This document shows, piece after piece, positions 47,845 to 58,420 of a stretch of 64,000 nt of DNA. The translations under genes and the position numbers were made by a program. Where the stretch lies: positions 113,099,064-113,163,063 of the forward strand of contig JAMXBB010000004.1 of assembly GCA_024138015.1 (NCBI GenBank), in the 5' to 3' direction. Each line of letters starts with the position of its first letter. Positions within the stretch are counted from its first letter, which is position 1. The notes below the pieces were generated by a model that saw only the letters and a program-made list of their open reading frames with translations, searched no databases and was not told where the DNA came from. This stretch comes from Lumnitzera littorea (Eukaryota; Streptophyta; Magnoliopsida; Myrtales; Combretaceae).

Positions 47845-48165
47845 ATGTATACAGCTTGTCTCAGAGTGGCGTGGATAATTGTAGAACTCCTCTATTTTGA
47901 GGCAATTAGGCTTGGAGTTGTGTTGTTCGCTGGCTGGCTTGCACAAACTCGGCAAATGTGGATAAGGTCGTTGTGTAATAGAATTAAAAAGGACGGTTTT
48001 TCCCTTGATGTGACGTTAAACAGTCATGGCCGCGGATTTGTAATAGAAACAATAAATTGGGCTTTTCTTTGCGTATGCCCAGGGATTGTGGTGAAGAGGT
48101 TGTTCCGAGGGTCTCATCTACATGCAAATGAAAATGATATGTTAACAACCCTCAATCATGTATGA
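47845..48165 (+). other. Open frame of 106 codons, unrecognised
   Basis: Reads MYTACLRVAWIIVELLYF at the start and includes a second hydrophobic patch (INWAFLCVCPGIVVKRLF). Its GC content is well above that of the neighbours. It ends inside the block shared with 38,780, which argues against a complete gene. No family is recognised on either strand; it may be a captured exon or a piece of an unknown element. Confidence 0.25.
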
Positions 48166-48425
48166 TTTAGTATAATTTAAAGTGGCAATCATTGAATTCC
48201 TCTTGTTTCTAGCTTAAATAGCACCATCTGTACTTAATTATCATTCCCTATATTTTGTGTCTAAGTTTGATTTGGGCACTTGTGATTTTCTAAGAAACAG
48301 AATGCACTAAGATTTTCCCAGAGATAGTACGCCCATAATTGTGATCTTAATATTGCACTGGCGCAATATAGACCTATGTGGTACCGCTATCTTAACCCAA
48401 GGAAAAATTAGTTGTTTTCAACTGC
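48140..48425 (+). repeat. Block duplicated from or to 38,780-39,215
   Basis: Shares GTTAACAACCCTCAAT, TTGTTTCTAGCTTAAATAG, CACTTGTGATTTTC-like and CTTAACCCA words in the same order and orientation with 38,780-39,215, with indels. It lies upstream of copy B of the DUF4283 segment. Confidence 0.6.
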
Positions 48426-48990
48426 CAAACTTAAATAAAACTAATAGTGACTCTATTACAAAATTACGAGTTCATAGGCACTAATTTTGTTATATCCGGA
48501 CCATTATCCATTTACCAATCTTAAATCGGTAATTTAAACCCATTGTTGCTGCCACTTTAAGGGTAGAATTATAAATTTCTTCAACACTAGAGTCCGGAAC
48601 TAATGACAAACTTATCGGTTATACTCTAGATCAAAAGTAATGAATGGAATTTTTAACACCAGGGAAGCATGCATTAGGAAACACCTAAAATATATTTTAT
48701 CAAAGTTTGAACGAAATAATATTCCCTGGTATATTCACCGCTTTTGCCCAAACAATTTATCTACAAAAACATACTTAAATAAAAGGGAAAAAAAAAAGAT
48801 ATCATATTCCAACATATATGCACTAAGGGCCTAATTTTATTGTATTAGTCAAATCTGTACTACAATAAACTATTTTTGACTATATAACTACTGAGTAAGA
48901 TAAATAATTAAAGAAATAATCTAATTAGTAAAAATAAATTATATTAAAACTTATTATATAATACACAATACGTACATGTGCACATGTGAA
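48426..48990. other. AT-rich spacer, no gene recognised
   Basis: An open stretch at 48,640-48,834 is compositionally ordinary and not recognised. Nothing else is seen before the microsatellite. Confidence 0.35.
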
Positions 48991-48991
48991 A

Positions 48992-49037
48992 GCGCGCGCG
49001 CGCGCGCATACACACACATATATATATATATATATGT
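48992..49037. repeat. Compound (GC)8-(CA)n-(TA)n microsatellite
   Basis: Sixteen bases of alternating GC (48,992-49,007), then ATACACACACA, then a TA run and a GTATATG end. Alternating GC is rare in such AT-rich DNA. Confidence 0.9.
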
Positions 49038-49119
49038 ATATGCGCTCCATTAGCGGTATACAACAGCTAAAGAAATGTTAGTTCTTGCGATGATTTATTT
49101 AAAAAAATTTACATATAGA

Positions 49120-50500
49120 TCTTCTCGATATATGACCATATAAAAATAATTATCCTTTATGGTATAAAAAGTTTGCATGAATCAGTTAAGCTTCTTTCCT
49201 ATGAAGAAATTGCACGTGCAAGTGAGATCAAATACAATTGTCGACTACCAAAAGTAGAGAAAACAAGAAAATCAATAAGGTAATGGAGAATATAAATACA
49301 CAATTTAACTATTATAAGGTCGCACATTGGGAGTAGAAACCAAATTGTGCAAGCAAATTTTTACGTCTATTTTCAAACTCATGGCTAGAGCATACGTGTA
49401 TAATTTTAAGGTAATGGAGAAGTAAAGTTGCACGTTGCGGAGTTTATGGGGGTTATGTTTATGTGATCATAATTTCGGGGTTATTTGTGCATATTGTTAG
49501 TAACTATAGCCTAGCTTCGAATTATATCATCGTTAAGCTTCGAATTATATTCCAACACTCTAATTCCCTAGTGAGTAATAGATTTTGTTGGATGAATGAT
49601 TGAAAATATTAGTGGGGCATATGTTTTCTTATGGTTTGATTTAGTAGGTCTTAGAAATCTCGAATTCCTCGTAGTGAGTAAGTTACCGTTCAGATTTTTA
49701 AGCTATGCATAGACATGGGCTTAAGATCCTATTTTTAAGTTATGTTTGTCATTGTTTTAGCATTATTTAATGGTTGGCTGTACTAATGTTCCAAGTAGTG
49801 AAAAAAAAAAATAGCAAACTTGAGTCTATTAATTTGCTCCCAATTCTTTTTTTTTTTTTTATTGCAGAAAATCCTTCCATCTTGGATATTCAATACAGCA
49901 TTTCCAATGGCACCTCTTGTGATGGATCAAGAAAAAGGTTCTTTTTCTTTTCCTGACCCCTTAAACACATAGGGATCATCTCACTTGCTTTGCATCACCA
50001 ATAGAATGTTAATGATCTAGTGCATTCATGAGATGAAGAATGTTCGTTCTCATTTTTCAAAATAACTATTGTAATTTAGTATCTATAAATGTTAAATAAT
50101 TATATTATAAATGATGATAATTATGTTTAATCAAAGGTTGAAAGTGCTAGAGTATGATAATCGTGGCTAACACCTTGTAATGATGATGATTATTTTTATT
50201 GAAAATAAAAATGAATAGATGAAATTGATTTCTTTTTATAGAAAGAAATAAGCTTTCTCATTATTAATTGAATAAATTCCTTCGATGGATTAGAAGTATT
50301 TTTTCATATTAGAAATGCATGTTTCAATAATATCTCAATTCAAAAAAATATTTCATATCAAACAACTCATTCAATATTTTTGGATTATATACTCCTTTTA
50401 GTTTTAAGTTGTATCCATGGTCGTCTGTGCTCATTTTTAGCCTCCTTACTTTTTTTATTTTCACCGAATGTTTTATTTTCATTGGTTTCGTCAAGTTGTG
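49120..50500 (+). repeat. Duplicated segment, copy B (3'-truncated)
   Basis: Aligns with copy A from GTTTGCATGAATCAGTTAAGC (49,169) through the first exon region and TGTTAAATAATTATATTA (50,089), and with copy C as far as CTTTTAGTTTTAAGTTGTA (50,395) and TTTTTAGCCTCC (50,432). The main coding exon is absent; a LINE-type relic and the inverted repeat follow. Confidence 0.75.
49907..49937 (+). CDS. First coding exon of DUF4283 gene, copy B
   Basis: Open exon after a strong acceptor (T-run, then ATTGCAG at 49,867) reads MAPLVMDQEKG and ends AAAAAG|GTTC at 49,937, the counterpart of exon 1 in copy A, in the same phase 1. An ATG at 49,922 is the position equivalent to the start in copy A; the ATG at 49,907 is in frame and upstream. 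No main exon follows within copy B. The next compatible acceptor is that of copy C at 53,375, and joining the two gives a continuous frame, so these two copies may function as one gene with a 3.4-kb intron. This is inference. Confidence 0.4.
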
Positions 50501-50869
50501 TGTCCATTACCTTAGAAGGATCAATAAAAAAATCAATGTATTAACATTGGACTATTCCTTCCAATCTTAGTCCCTTTTATTTAGCCTTCACTTAAAAGCT
50601 TTCATTAGAGATTGGGAAAGAGATCCGCTACTTGGATGATAAATATGTTTCTTCTAGTTTTGGGTTAAAATAAATATGTTTTTAGCAATCGGTATTTCAT
50701 TTTTTTAAAGTGACGGTATTGGATTTTTTTTTTTTCACGAATTTTTAATTAAACCTTAACTATCAGAATATGTCATATCAATTGCGAATTACTATAAAAA
50801 AAAAAAATTCAATATTTTCCACCAATTTTTTCGGGTAAACTGCAGAGACTTTATTAATTAGAAATATCA

Positions 50870-51651
50870 TGGTCCACAAATATACTAGGGATTAAATATC
50901 CCTTACATTACTCTATTGTTCTTAATATCCCTAGGGATTGATCAAAATAAAGAGCATTATGTAGTCTTGCTCCTTCTTTAGCTAAAGCATCCACAATAAA
51001 ATTATGGTCTCTACTTATCGCTGTAGATCTAAACTCCTAACCTTGTTCATCATATCCCTACAATAGAAGACAACATCATGCAATAAAATCTCATTAGTAT
51101 ATTGAATACTTAATAGAATATTATATGCCTCATAACAATCTGTCATGAGAATGATTTGATCAAAGTATTTGCTCAATGCATTATTCAATACCTATGCGAT
51201 TCCTCACAACTTAGCCTCAGTAGGTGATGCAACTACTATAGGCTTTGCAAATCCTCTAAATAGATGCCTTGAGTGGTTGAAAAATAATCACCCCATAGTT
51301 GCAACTCCATCCTCAATTTGTACCATAGCATCGGTTACTATAAGCACTGTATTTTTCGTCAAATAATTATTTGAAAAGATAGTTGATGTTGGCATTGTCA
51401 TTTGCTTCATCATGGTATTGGATTTATTGGCCTAATAATTAGCTGATAGTAGTTTTGTCCACTCTATCCAGCTACAAGCATGATTATCAAAGGGATTAAA
51501 AAGATGTTATTCTCTTCTCTTATATGGACCATAAGTAAAAGGAAAATCGTACTCCCCAAGGTGCTACAATCCCTTTCTTATCCTTCTGTGTTATTGTACA
51601 ATTTTGTTTAATCCATTCATAGAGTGGTTTTTGCAGTGATTCTTCAAAGGC
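50870..51651 (-). pseudogene. LINE-type RNase H relic, antisense
   Basis: Read on the minus strand: APWGVRFSFYLWSI (near 51,545), then after damaged sequence PTEAKL (51,220), ILMTDCYEAYNILLS (near 51,150-51,110) and RDHNFIVDALAKEGARL (51,018-50,968), with an end at about 50,910. This is the order of the plant RNase H-like domain found at the C-terminus of many non-LTR reverse transcriptases: EA.L, the SDC-like strand (here TDC) and the RxxNxxADxLAKxG motif. Several stops and at least one frameshift. It lies between copies B and C of the DUF4283 segment, opposite to their direction. Confidence 0.65.
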
Positions 51652-51759
51652 AATGGCTACTAATGAAATATGGACTCGTGCACTAACCTTGTTTTATAAA
51701 TTGGTGGAATATTTATCTTAATTTCTGGTGCACGAGTCCATATTTCATTAGTAGCTATT
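51652..51759. repeat. 32-bp inverted repeat with 44-bp spacer
   Basis: Arms 51,652-51,683 and 51,728-51,759 are reverse complements with one mismatch and include ATGAAATATGGACTCGTGCAC on the left and its complement on the right. Transcribed RNA could fold into a 32-bp hairpin. It borders the RNase H relic on one side and copy C on the other. Confidence 0.9.
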
Positions 51760-52674
51760 ACTAGTTTAAGAAAAAGAAACAATAAGTACCTAACATGGGA
51801 AGGGTAGAAGTTTAAAAAAAAAAAAAAAGAATAAAAATGGTGAACAAATGTTATTAAAAATTTGTTCAAGAGATATTTAAAATCTTTAGGCGTCTTTTGT
51901 CTTCATGACCTTACTCTACATCATTTCATGATATTGGATGTCGAGAACATGTCCCAAGAGACTCATTAGAATTTTGTGATTTAATCTAATGAACCTAAAA
52001 GGGAAAATAAAGTTAATAAAAATAATTACCGTCTATTATATGAAAAGGTTTGTATAAATTTGTTAATCTTCTTTCTTGTGTAGAAATTATATTGCTTGTA
52101 AGAAGGAGAAATTACAGTTATCAACTATTAAAAGGGGAAACCAAATCGTGGAAACAAATTTTTATTTTGAAATCATTGCTGGAGCATACGTGTAGAATTT
52201 TAAAGTAATAAAAGATGTAACGTCGCACTTTATGAAGTTCATGGGATTTATAAGCATGTAACCATAATTTGGGGGCCAAATTGTCAGTAGCTACAGCTTA
52301 ATGAGAGCTTAGAATTAGAATTAGTTTAGTTTGTGGGAATCACAATACTCTTCTTCCATGGAGAGAATTTATTATATAACAGATTTTGATGGATGAATGA
52401 CTTAATATATAAGTAGATCACATATAATTTTTTTGTTTTGATGTACTAGGTCTTAGAATTCTCTTAATTGCTGTAATAAGTTATTGGTTAGATTTTTTAG
52501 CTATGCATCAAGTCGTAGGTTAATAATCCTTTTTTTTTTTTTTGGTTTGCCTATGTTTGTCATTATTTTAGCATAATTAAATGACTTGCTATACTAGATG
52601 CTCAGAGCAGGGAAAAAGATAGCAAACTTGAGATTCTAACTTTGCTTACAATTTTTTTTATTGCAAAAAATCCT

Positions 52675-52745
52675 CTAATCTTGAATATTCAATACACGCA
52701 TTTTGTTTGGCACCATCGATGGATCAATAAATATTTTTTTTTCTT
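52675..52745 (+). pseudogene. Ruined first exon of copy C
   Basis: Equivalent of exon 1: TTGAATATTCAATACA and ATGGATCAA are kept (52,719), but the next codon is TAA and no GT donor follows. The upstream acceptor has become TTGCAAA instead of TTGCAGA. Copy C therefore cannot use its own first exon. Confidence 0.65.
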
Positions 52746-53374
52746 TTTTTTCTTTTTCCAGTCACCCCTTCGCTTCCATAGCATCACGAATAGAATGTTA
52801 ATGTTTCGGTGTATCCATTTGCGTCCAGAATAACAGTTGTAAATGAGTATTTATAACTGTTAAATAATTGTATTAGTAAATGATGATAATTATGCTTAAT
52901 CATAGTGGTAAAAAGTGGTAGAATATGATAATGGTAGCTGACATTCTTTAATGAGGATGATTATTTGTGTTGAAAATGGAAACTAATAGATGAAATTGAT
53001 TAGGTTTTCTCCTTATTAATCGAATGAATTCCTTTTATTGATTGATTAGTATATTTTTATATTAGAAATACATGTTTCAATAATTTCCTAATTTGACAAA
53101 TATCTCATGTCAAACAACTCAGTCAGCATTTATGGACCATATAATCCTTTTAGTTTTAAGTTGTAACCATCCAAGTGTATACTCATCTTTAGCCTCCCTA
53201 AATTTTTGGTTTTTTTCCAATTGGTGATATGCAATAAAAGGTTCTAATTTATTTGTCATATATTTGCTACAACTCGGTTTTTGTTAGAAAATTCTCATGC
53301 CAAAACTATTCCGAACTAAATCACGCATAGTCATAATTTTTTTTTTACCTATAATGCCCTCTGGGATATTACAG

Positions 53375-54168
53375 GCCCTATTTCGAAAGAGGTAGATTTG
53401 GAGGTTGGTGCTTCCGGACCGTCACGTGCCTCAATTTATCCTCTAGTTGGAGGAATTATATCGAACAATTATATCAATACTGCAGAAGTTGTTTCCCTTA
53501 TACGCAAGGAATGGAAAAAAGCTGTTTACGGAGAAGTAGAAATCAAACACTTAACTCGAAATATATATCTTTTTCTATTTAGTAAGGCTGCTTTCGCTGA
53601 AAAATATATACAAGATGGACCTTGGACGATCAAGGGACATTTTTTATGTCTCAAGCACTGGGAAAGTGACGTGAATTTGGACAAGGTTCGATTTACGCAT
53701 ATTCTCATGTGGGTGCAAGCGCATGGGCTAATGTTGGATCAGGTAACTAGAGCTAATGCCATATACATCGGAGACCAAATCGGGAGGTTCGTGAAACTAG
53801 CTGAAAGGAGTCTAGCAGTAGACGGGTTCCTTCGGATCAAAGTGTTGTTGGATTGTTATGCTGTGATCAAAACAGGCATGTGGATGAGCAGACAAGAAGG
53901 TGGAACAGGAAACCACATAGAATTTAGGTACGAGAAGTTGGCAGACTTTTGCTACAATTGTGGCCACTTCGGTCATTTGATTGATGAATGTAGAAGAGAG
54001 GGTATCCCGCACCCTCAGTTTGGTCCATGGTTGAAGGCCGTGAATCAGGACAAGACGCTGGATCAGCAACACAAGTTACTACTCTGTAAGAAATGTATAT
54101 GTATATTGATAGCGGTTGTGTTTGCTGGACTCATTACGGCAATGCTAAGCAAGGCTCGTGGTCATTAA
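53375..54168 (+). CDS. DUF4283 and CCHC zinc-knuckle protein with C-terminal membrane segment, copy C main exon
   Basis: Open from the acceptor GGATATTACAG|GC (53,374) to the stop at 54,166. The first part GPISKEVDLEVGAS lines up with copy A, in the same phase. DUF4283-type domain: IYPLVGGIIS, QDGPWTI, ILMWVQAHGL, then GMWMSRQEGG and FRYEKL; zinc knuckle CYNCGHFGHLIDEC (53,950-53,991), all ligands kept; PHPQFGPWL; then CICILIAVVFAGLITAML as a membrane segment with a short basic tail (SKARGH). Copy A and C proteins agree at well over half of positions by eye, including the knuckle and the tail, while introns and flanks have drifted much more, which suggests selection on the protein. The first exon could come from copy B. 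A nucleic-acid-binding protein anchored at a membrane by its C-terminus is the structural reading; function is unknown. Confidence 0.65.
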
Positions 54169-54390
54169 TGACCAAAGGTGAATGAATGAAGTTGATAGCA
54201 ACAAAACATATTAGGATTATCATTTCTATTGGCTTCATTTTGTTTTATGCTTCAATTATTTGATGAACATCTTTAAATTTGAAAATAGTTTAATTCTTGA
54301 TTTATGTATGAATATATATAATGGTTTATCACTTTCTATTTGTAATTTTTCATGTACATGTACTCTAGCAAACACGCATTTACACTATAT

Positions 54391-55925
54391 GTAAGAAAAT
54401 CAAATACGATATATAACCAAATTTAAAATATAAAACAATTGCTGAATTTACATACAATAATCAACGACAGGAAAGTGAATTGCTTGAAAGATCTTAAAAT
54501 TATGGAAATGAAAAGGAATTTACATACCTATAATTATGCATTACAAATCTAATTGTTGAAGTAGACTAAAGTATGTTAAATTAGTTAATTTTCTCATCTA
54601 AGAAATCTATAAAGATATATTAATAGGTAATTTTTTACATAGAGTATAAGATTTTCCAATATAAATTGATATTATCTAATAATTAAATCTTTAAACTCCT
54701 TATACATGCAGTACATTATTAATGTAGAATAAGAAAGGAATAAACTTTCCTAAGAAGAAGGTTGATGGAGGTGTTAGTCATGACTTTGCATGGAAGATAC
54801 ATAGTTTGTTTGAACCATATACTAAAGGAAAAAGGAAAACAATAATTGAATATATTCTCGAATTGAAATATTGATTGATTTTCATAATCATGATTCATCT
54901 TTGTGATCACATTCAACTTCTCCAGCTTGGTGAATGGATCTATGTCCATATTTAACGATAGTTACTACCGATAATACCCGGTAATTCATAAGTGAAATCA
55001 ATTAATAATTGTAGTTTTGAAAAAAAATTATAAGATCTAATAAAACAAATATGGTTTTATGGGAAAATGAGCATGGCAAATAATTTGGACTTGCTTTACG
55101 AGGAAGTACAAAATGGCATAAGCAAACACATACCACGCTTGATTATCCATTGAAAACACATCGCGTGAATACATGAGAGTTATTAACATACTAGAAAACT
55201 ATCTAGCTTGACCAATGACGGAAATGCCGATGTCCCTTTTGCTTAACTTTTCAATGTCTTATATACATACATACATATAAGACGAGAAGAAGAAGACCTT
55301 TGCGGATATCTTTTTTTTTTATTTTTCCTTAAACTTAAAATTTATACAGTGTAACTCATCTATTTTAATGATGATGCAAAACAGATAATGTTGTTTTATC
55401 TCTTTCTATAAAATTACACATCATAAAAAGCCCATTGCATGTTTCTTAAACCTCCTTTACAATCTGATACATAATACTCAAAGGCAATTAAGAGATTAGA
55501 AGCAGGGTTTAATTATCTCCATCGGAGATGAAAATGTATAAGTTTGTGTCAAAAGAAAAGTGAAAAGGTCACAATTTTCATAATGCAAATTTGAATAATG
55601 TCTTCCCAATTTTGATTTATTGCATCATATCCGAAATTGACATTATATTATCAAATATAAATAGAATAAAAAAATTAATTTTTAAAATCTCCAATTGCAT
55701 GATAAAACATTCATGATTTTGAGCCTAATTCAGTAAATCTTTCAACTAAAATAGCATCCCACAGCACATGGACTATAATTTTAAAGAACGCAACAAAGAT
55801 GCTAATAGGTAGAAAGCACACTTAATCACAATGGATGTGTCCTTATCTAGACTGGAAATGGACAATGTGGCCAAGAGAGAAAAGGAGCAGAGAGATGACA
55901 CCTATCAAATAAAATTTCTATTAAG
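54391..55925. other. AT-rich spacer, no gene recognised
   Basis: No terminal repeats, tRNA-like structure or sustained frame recognised. A short CATA run (55,263-55,277) is the only simple repeat. Confidence 0.4.
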
Positions 55926-55929
55926 TTAG

Positions 55930-56790
55930 ATATAAACTTCATATTGCTAAATTTTGATCTCCTTGAAATATGCCGTCCCTTGTGGGTGTTGGAACTTAAA
56001 CTTGAGTATGTTGTTGGAGTCATCCTTAGGTCGTCTAAGGATGACTGTATACATCAACCAACAATCAACCACTAGAAAGTCAACAAATTGTTTAGCAATG
56101 TTATTGATAGTAATCAACTCTATGAAGAGTATGATAATTCCTTAGCTCAAACAAGCTGGTTATTGAAGCCATAGAGGTTGTAATTATAGGATGACAATTT
56201 CTTGGTCAACTTATCCCCCATCTACTCAAAGGCTTACTTAAAAACAATGTCCGTCAAGCCACTTGTGCAAACTAGAATTTTGTAGATCTCGAATCTTGCT
56301 ATCTTAGCATTGATCACCAAAGCATCTTTATTTGGAGTTTGCAATTTGCTAAGTATTCATCATAAAAAGTTGTAGATGTATCAATTCTTGGCTTCTTAGC
56401 TATGATCTTCATAACTTACTTGTTTAAGGCTTTGGAATCTAAATGTTTGTTTAGGCTTAAACCTCTTATGATGGTGGTCACCATGCTGTAGAAACCTTAT
56501 CCATGGTAGAAAGATTACTTCTTCGTTTGAGTGTATATATTCTTGCTTTCATGTAGCAATTCTTTGCACCAAATTATAACATGCCTACTCCAATATGTTC
56601 ATCTTATCTTTCTAGACCTTTGTTATTGTTGTAGTAGTACAATGATGACAACAATATCCTCAATGTTGAAATAGTTACCTTGAGACTTTCTAACTATAGT
56701 AGATGTGGTTTCACAAATACATGATGCCAAAATGTTCATTTAACTTCTGTTAATGGCTAAGGTTAAAGGTACTATGAATAACGACAAACG
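55930..56790 (-). pseudogene. Ty3/gypsy gag-protease relic
   Basis: On the minus strand, fragments in changing frames read KDALVINAKIARFEIYKILV (near 56,300), then around the position of the protease D-S/T-G a damaged CTSGLTDIVF, then FVDFLVVDCWLMYTVILRRP (near 56,080-56,030) and LKFKFQHPQGTAYFKEIK (near 55,985). The set (ARFEVRRILVDTGSS-like, FxVVDCPSAYNVILGRP-like, KFPTPxGVG-like) is that of gypsy elements of the Tat/Athila group. Many stops; no reverse transcriptase alongside. Confidence 0.6.
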
Positions 56791-56839
56791 TAAGCTAAGA
56801 AGGAGCACTAGAGGTAGTTCCGACACAACTACTCTATAG

Positions 56840-58420
56840 AAGATTATTACTTATGGAATGTAATAAATTAAATTAAATTATATCTATTAAAGGTGAATAG
56901 TCTTTATTAGGTTTAAATTGTGTTATATTTATTAGATTTGAACATGATTTATTAGGTTTGAATTGTAATTTTTCATTTCTTCCTTTTCATTTCCTATTTT
57001 GTATATCTAAGTTTGTACACTCTTGCATCAAATGAATGAGAAAAAATTAATCTTTTATATGGTATCAAAGTAATAGAACCATCATCATTTGATTTTCTCC
57101 GCTTTTCTCAGTTACCTTTTATCTGTTCATCAAATTTATTAGGGTGATTACAATCTAAAATGTTGAGCATGGTATGGATAGGCCAATTTTATCTTTGTTA
57201 GAGATTGAGCTTGTCTCAAAGATTTATAATGAAGATTTGAAAGCATTGAAAGGCATGAAGCAATTAGAAGAGGATATAATAGTAGTTTTAGGCCACATGT
57301 TACCTTTTCCTAATATTTTAACTCATAAACAAGTTCTCAAACATGCAGGTTCCATATAGCTATTAGATGGACATGTTAAAGGAGTCATTGTAATAGATAA
57401 TGTTTAAATTAATGACCACCTCATTCTCATAGAAGTTCTTCTTGAATCGTAATTTCAATATAATATCCTTTTAATGGGCTAGTTACTTATATCTACACCA
57501 AATTTACATGACATTTTTAACTCCAATTATTGCTTATTTTAGGATTTGAGTTCTAATAAATAGGAGCGAAAGTTGATGTTAGATATGAACTATATGTGAT
57601 ATGCTCAAAGCTAAGTGTGTCATGCTTTAAATTTGCTGTTGTTCTTAAAGAAACAAGCTTTGTTGTTTTAGACTCTTTTGTACCCAATAATGCTTCTAGT
57701 AAGCATTCTTTGTTGGAATTCTTCCATAAAAGATTAGGCATATTTCCTTTTCCAAAATGCAACATGTTCATGGTTGTAAACATTTCAAATTGTTGAACAT
57801 TTGTGTTGATTAAGGAATAATTTATTAAGAATAAAATATTTTTTTGATGGAATATACATATCAATATTCATGGATTCTCCCTTTCCTTCTATTCTTAGTT
57901 CCTATGTTAATACTTGTCATATTTAAAAAATTTCATCGATTACCATTTCATTCTAATCATTTTACTTTAGTTAATGTGTTTGATCTTATTCATATAGATA
58001 CGTAGGGATCCTATAAAACACCACTTATTTTAGGAGAAAAATTCTTTGACCATTGTTGATGATAAAGGTAAATGCATATGGACCTATCTCCTCAATTAAA
58101 AAAAAACAAACAAAAAAAAAATTCCTTCTTATTATTGATACTTTGTTAACTCCTTTTGCTTCATCTATTCATTATGATTCTAACAGCTCTAGTGGTTCTT
58201 CATTTGACCATTTTAATCATAATAAAGATAGAACTTGCTATCCTTATGAATTAGTTGTGCATTCAAAGTCCAATAAAGAGGACTATCCTCCTACTTGACT
58301 TAAAGATTTTATCCATAATACGCAATCTAGCTCATCATCTCAAGTCACATGCTTTGACTCAAAACTGTACACATCTTCACATCTTAGTTCCTATTTAAAA
58401 GTTCACTAGAGGTTAGATTG
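56840..58420 (+). pseudogene. Second copia relic, internally deleted
   Basis: A primer-site-like TGGTATCAAAG at 57,060-57,070 follows an LTR-like end (AAATGAATGAGAAAAAATTAATC). Downstream, heavily deleted, come a pre-integrase-like piece (FFHKRLGIFPFPK, 57,721) and, after frame changes, integrase words FDLIHIDT (57,981) and GSYKTPLILGEKFF (58,008), then a Ser-rich hinge (58,170) and VVHSKSNKEDYPPT (58,257). No reverse transcriptase part is recognisable. The 5' LTR is mostly lost or too diverged to delimit. Confidence 0.55.
57060..57070 (+). other. tRNA-iMet primer-binding site of the second copia relic
   Basis: TGGTATCAAAG matches the first nine of the copia primer site TGGTATCAGAG with one difference, right where an LTR should end. 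Confidence 0.6.

Larger units (their letters stand above)
51925..54390 (+). repeat. Duplicated segment, copy C
   Basis: Begins with CATGATATTGGATGTCGAG (51,927), contains AGCTTAATGAGAGCTTAGAATTAG (52,299), TGTTAAATAATTGTATTAGT (52,858), the main exon (53,375-54,168) and a 3' flank with ATATATAATGGTTTATC (54,314), all in the order of copy A. Confidence 0.8.
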
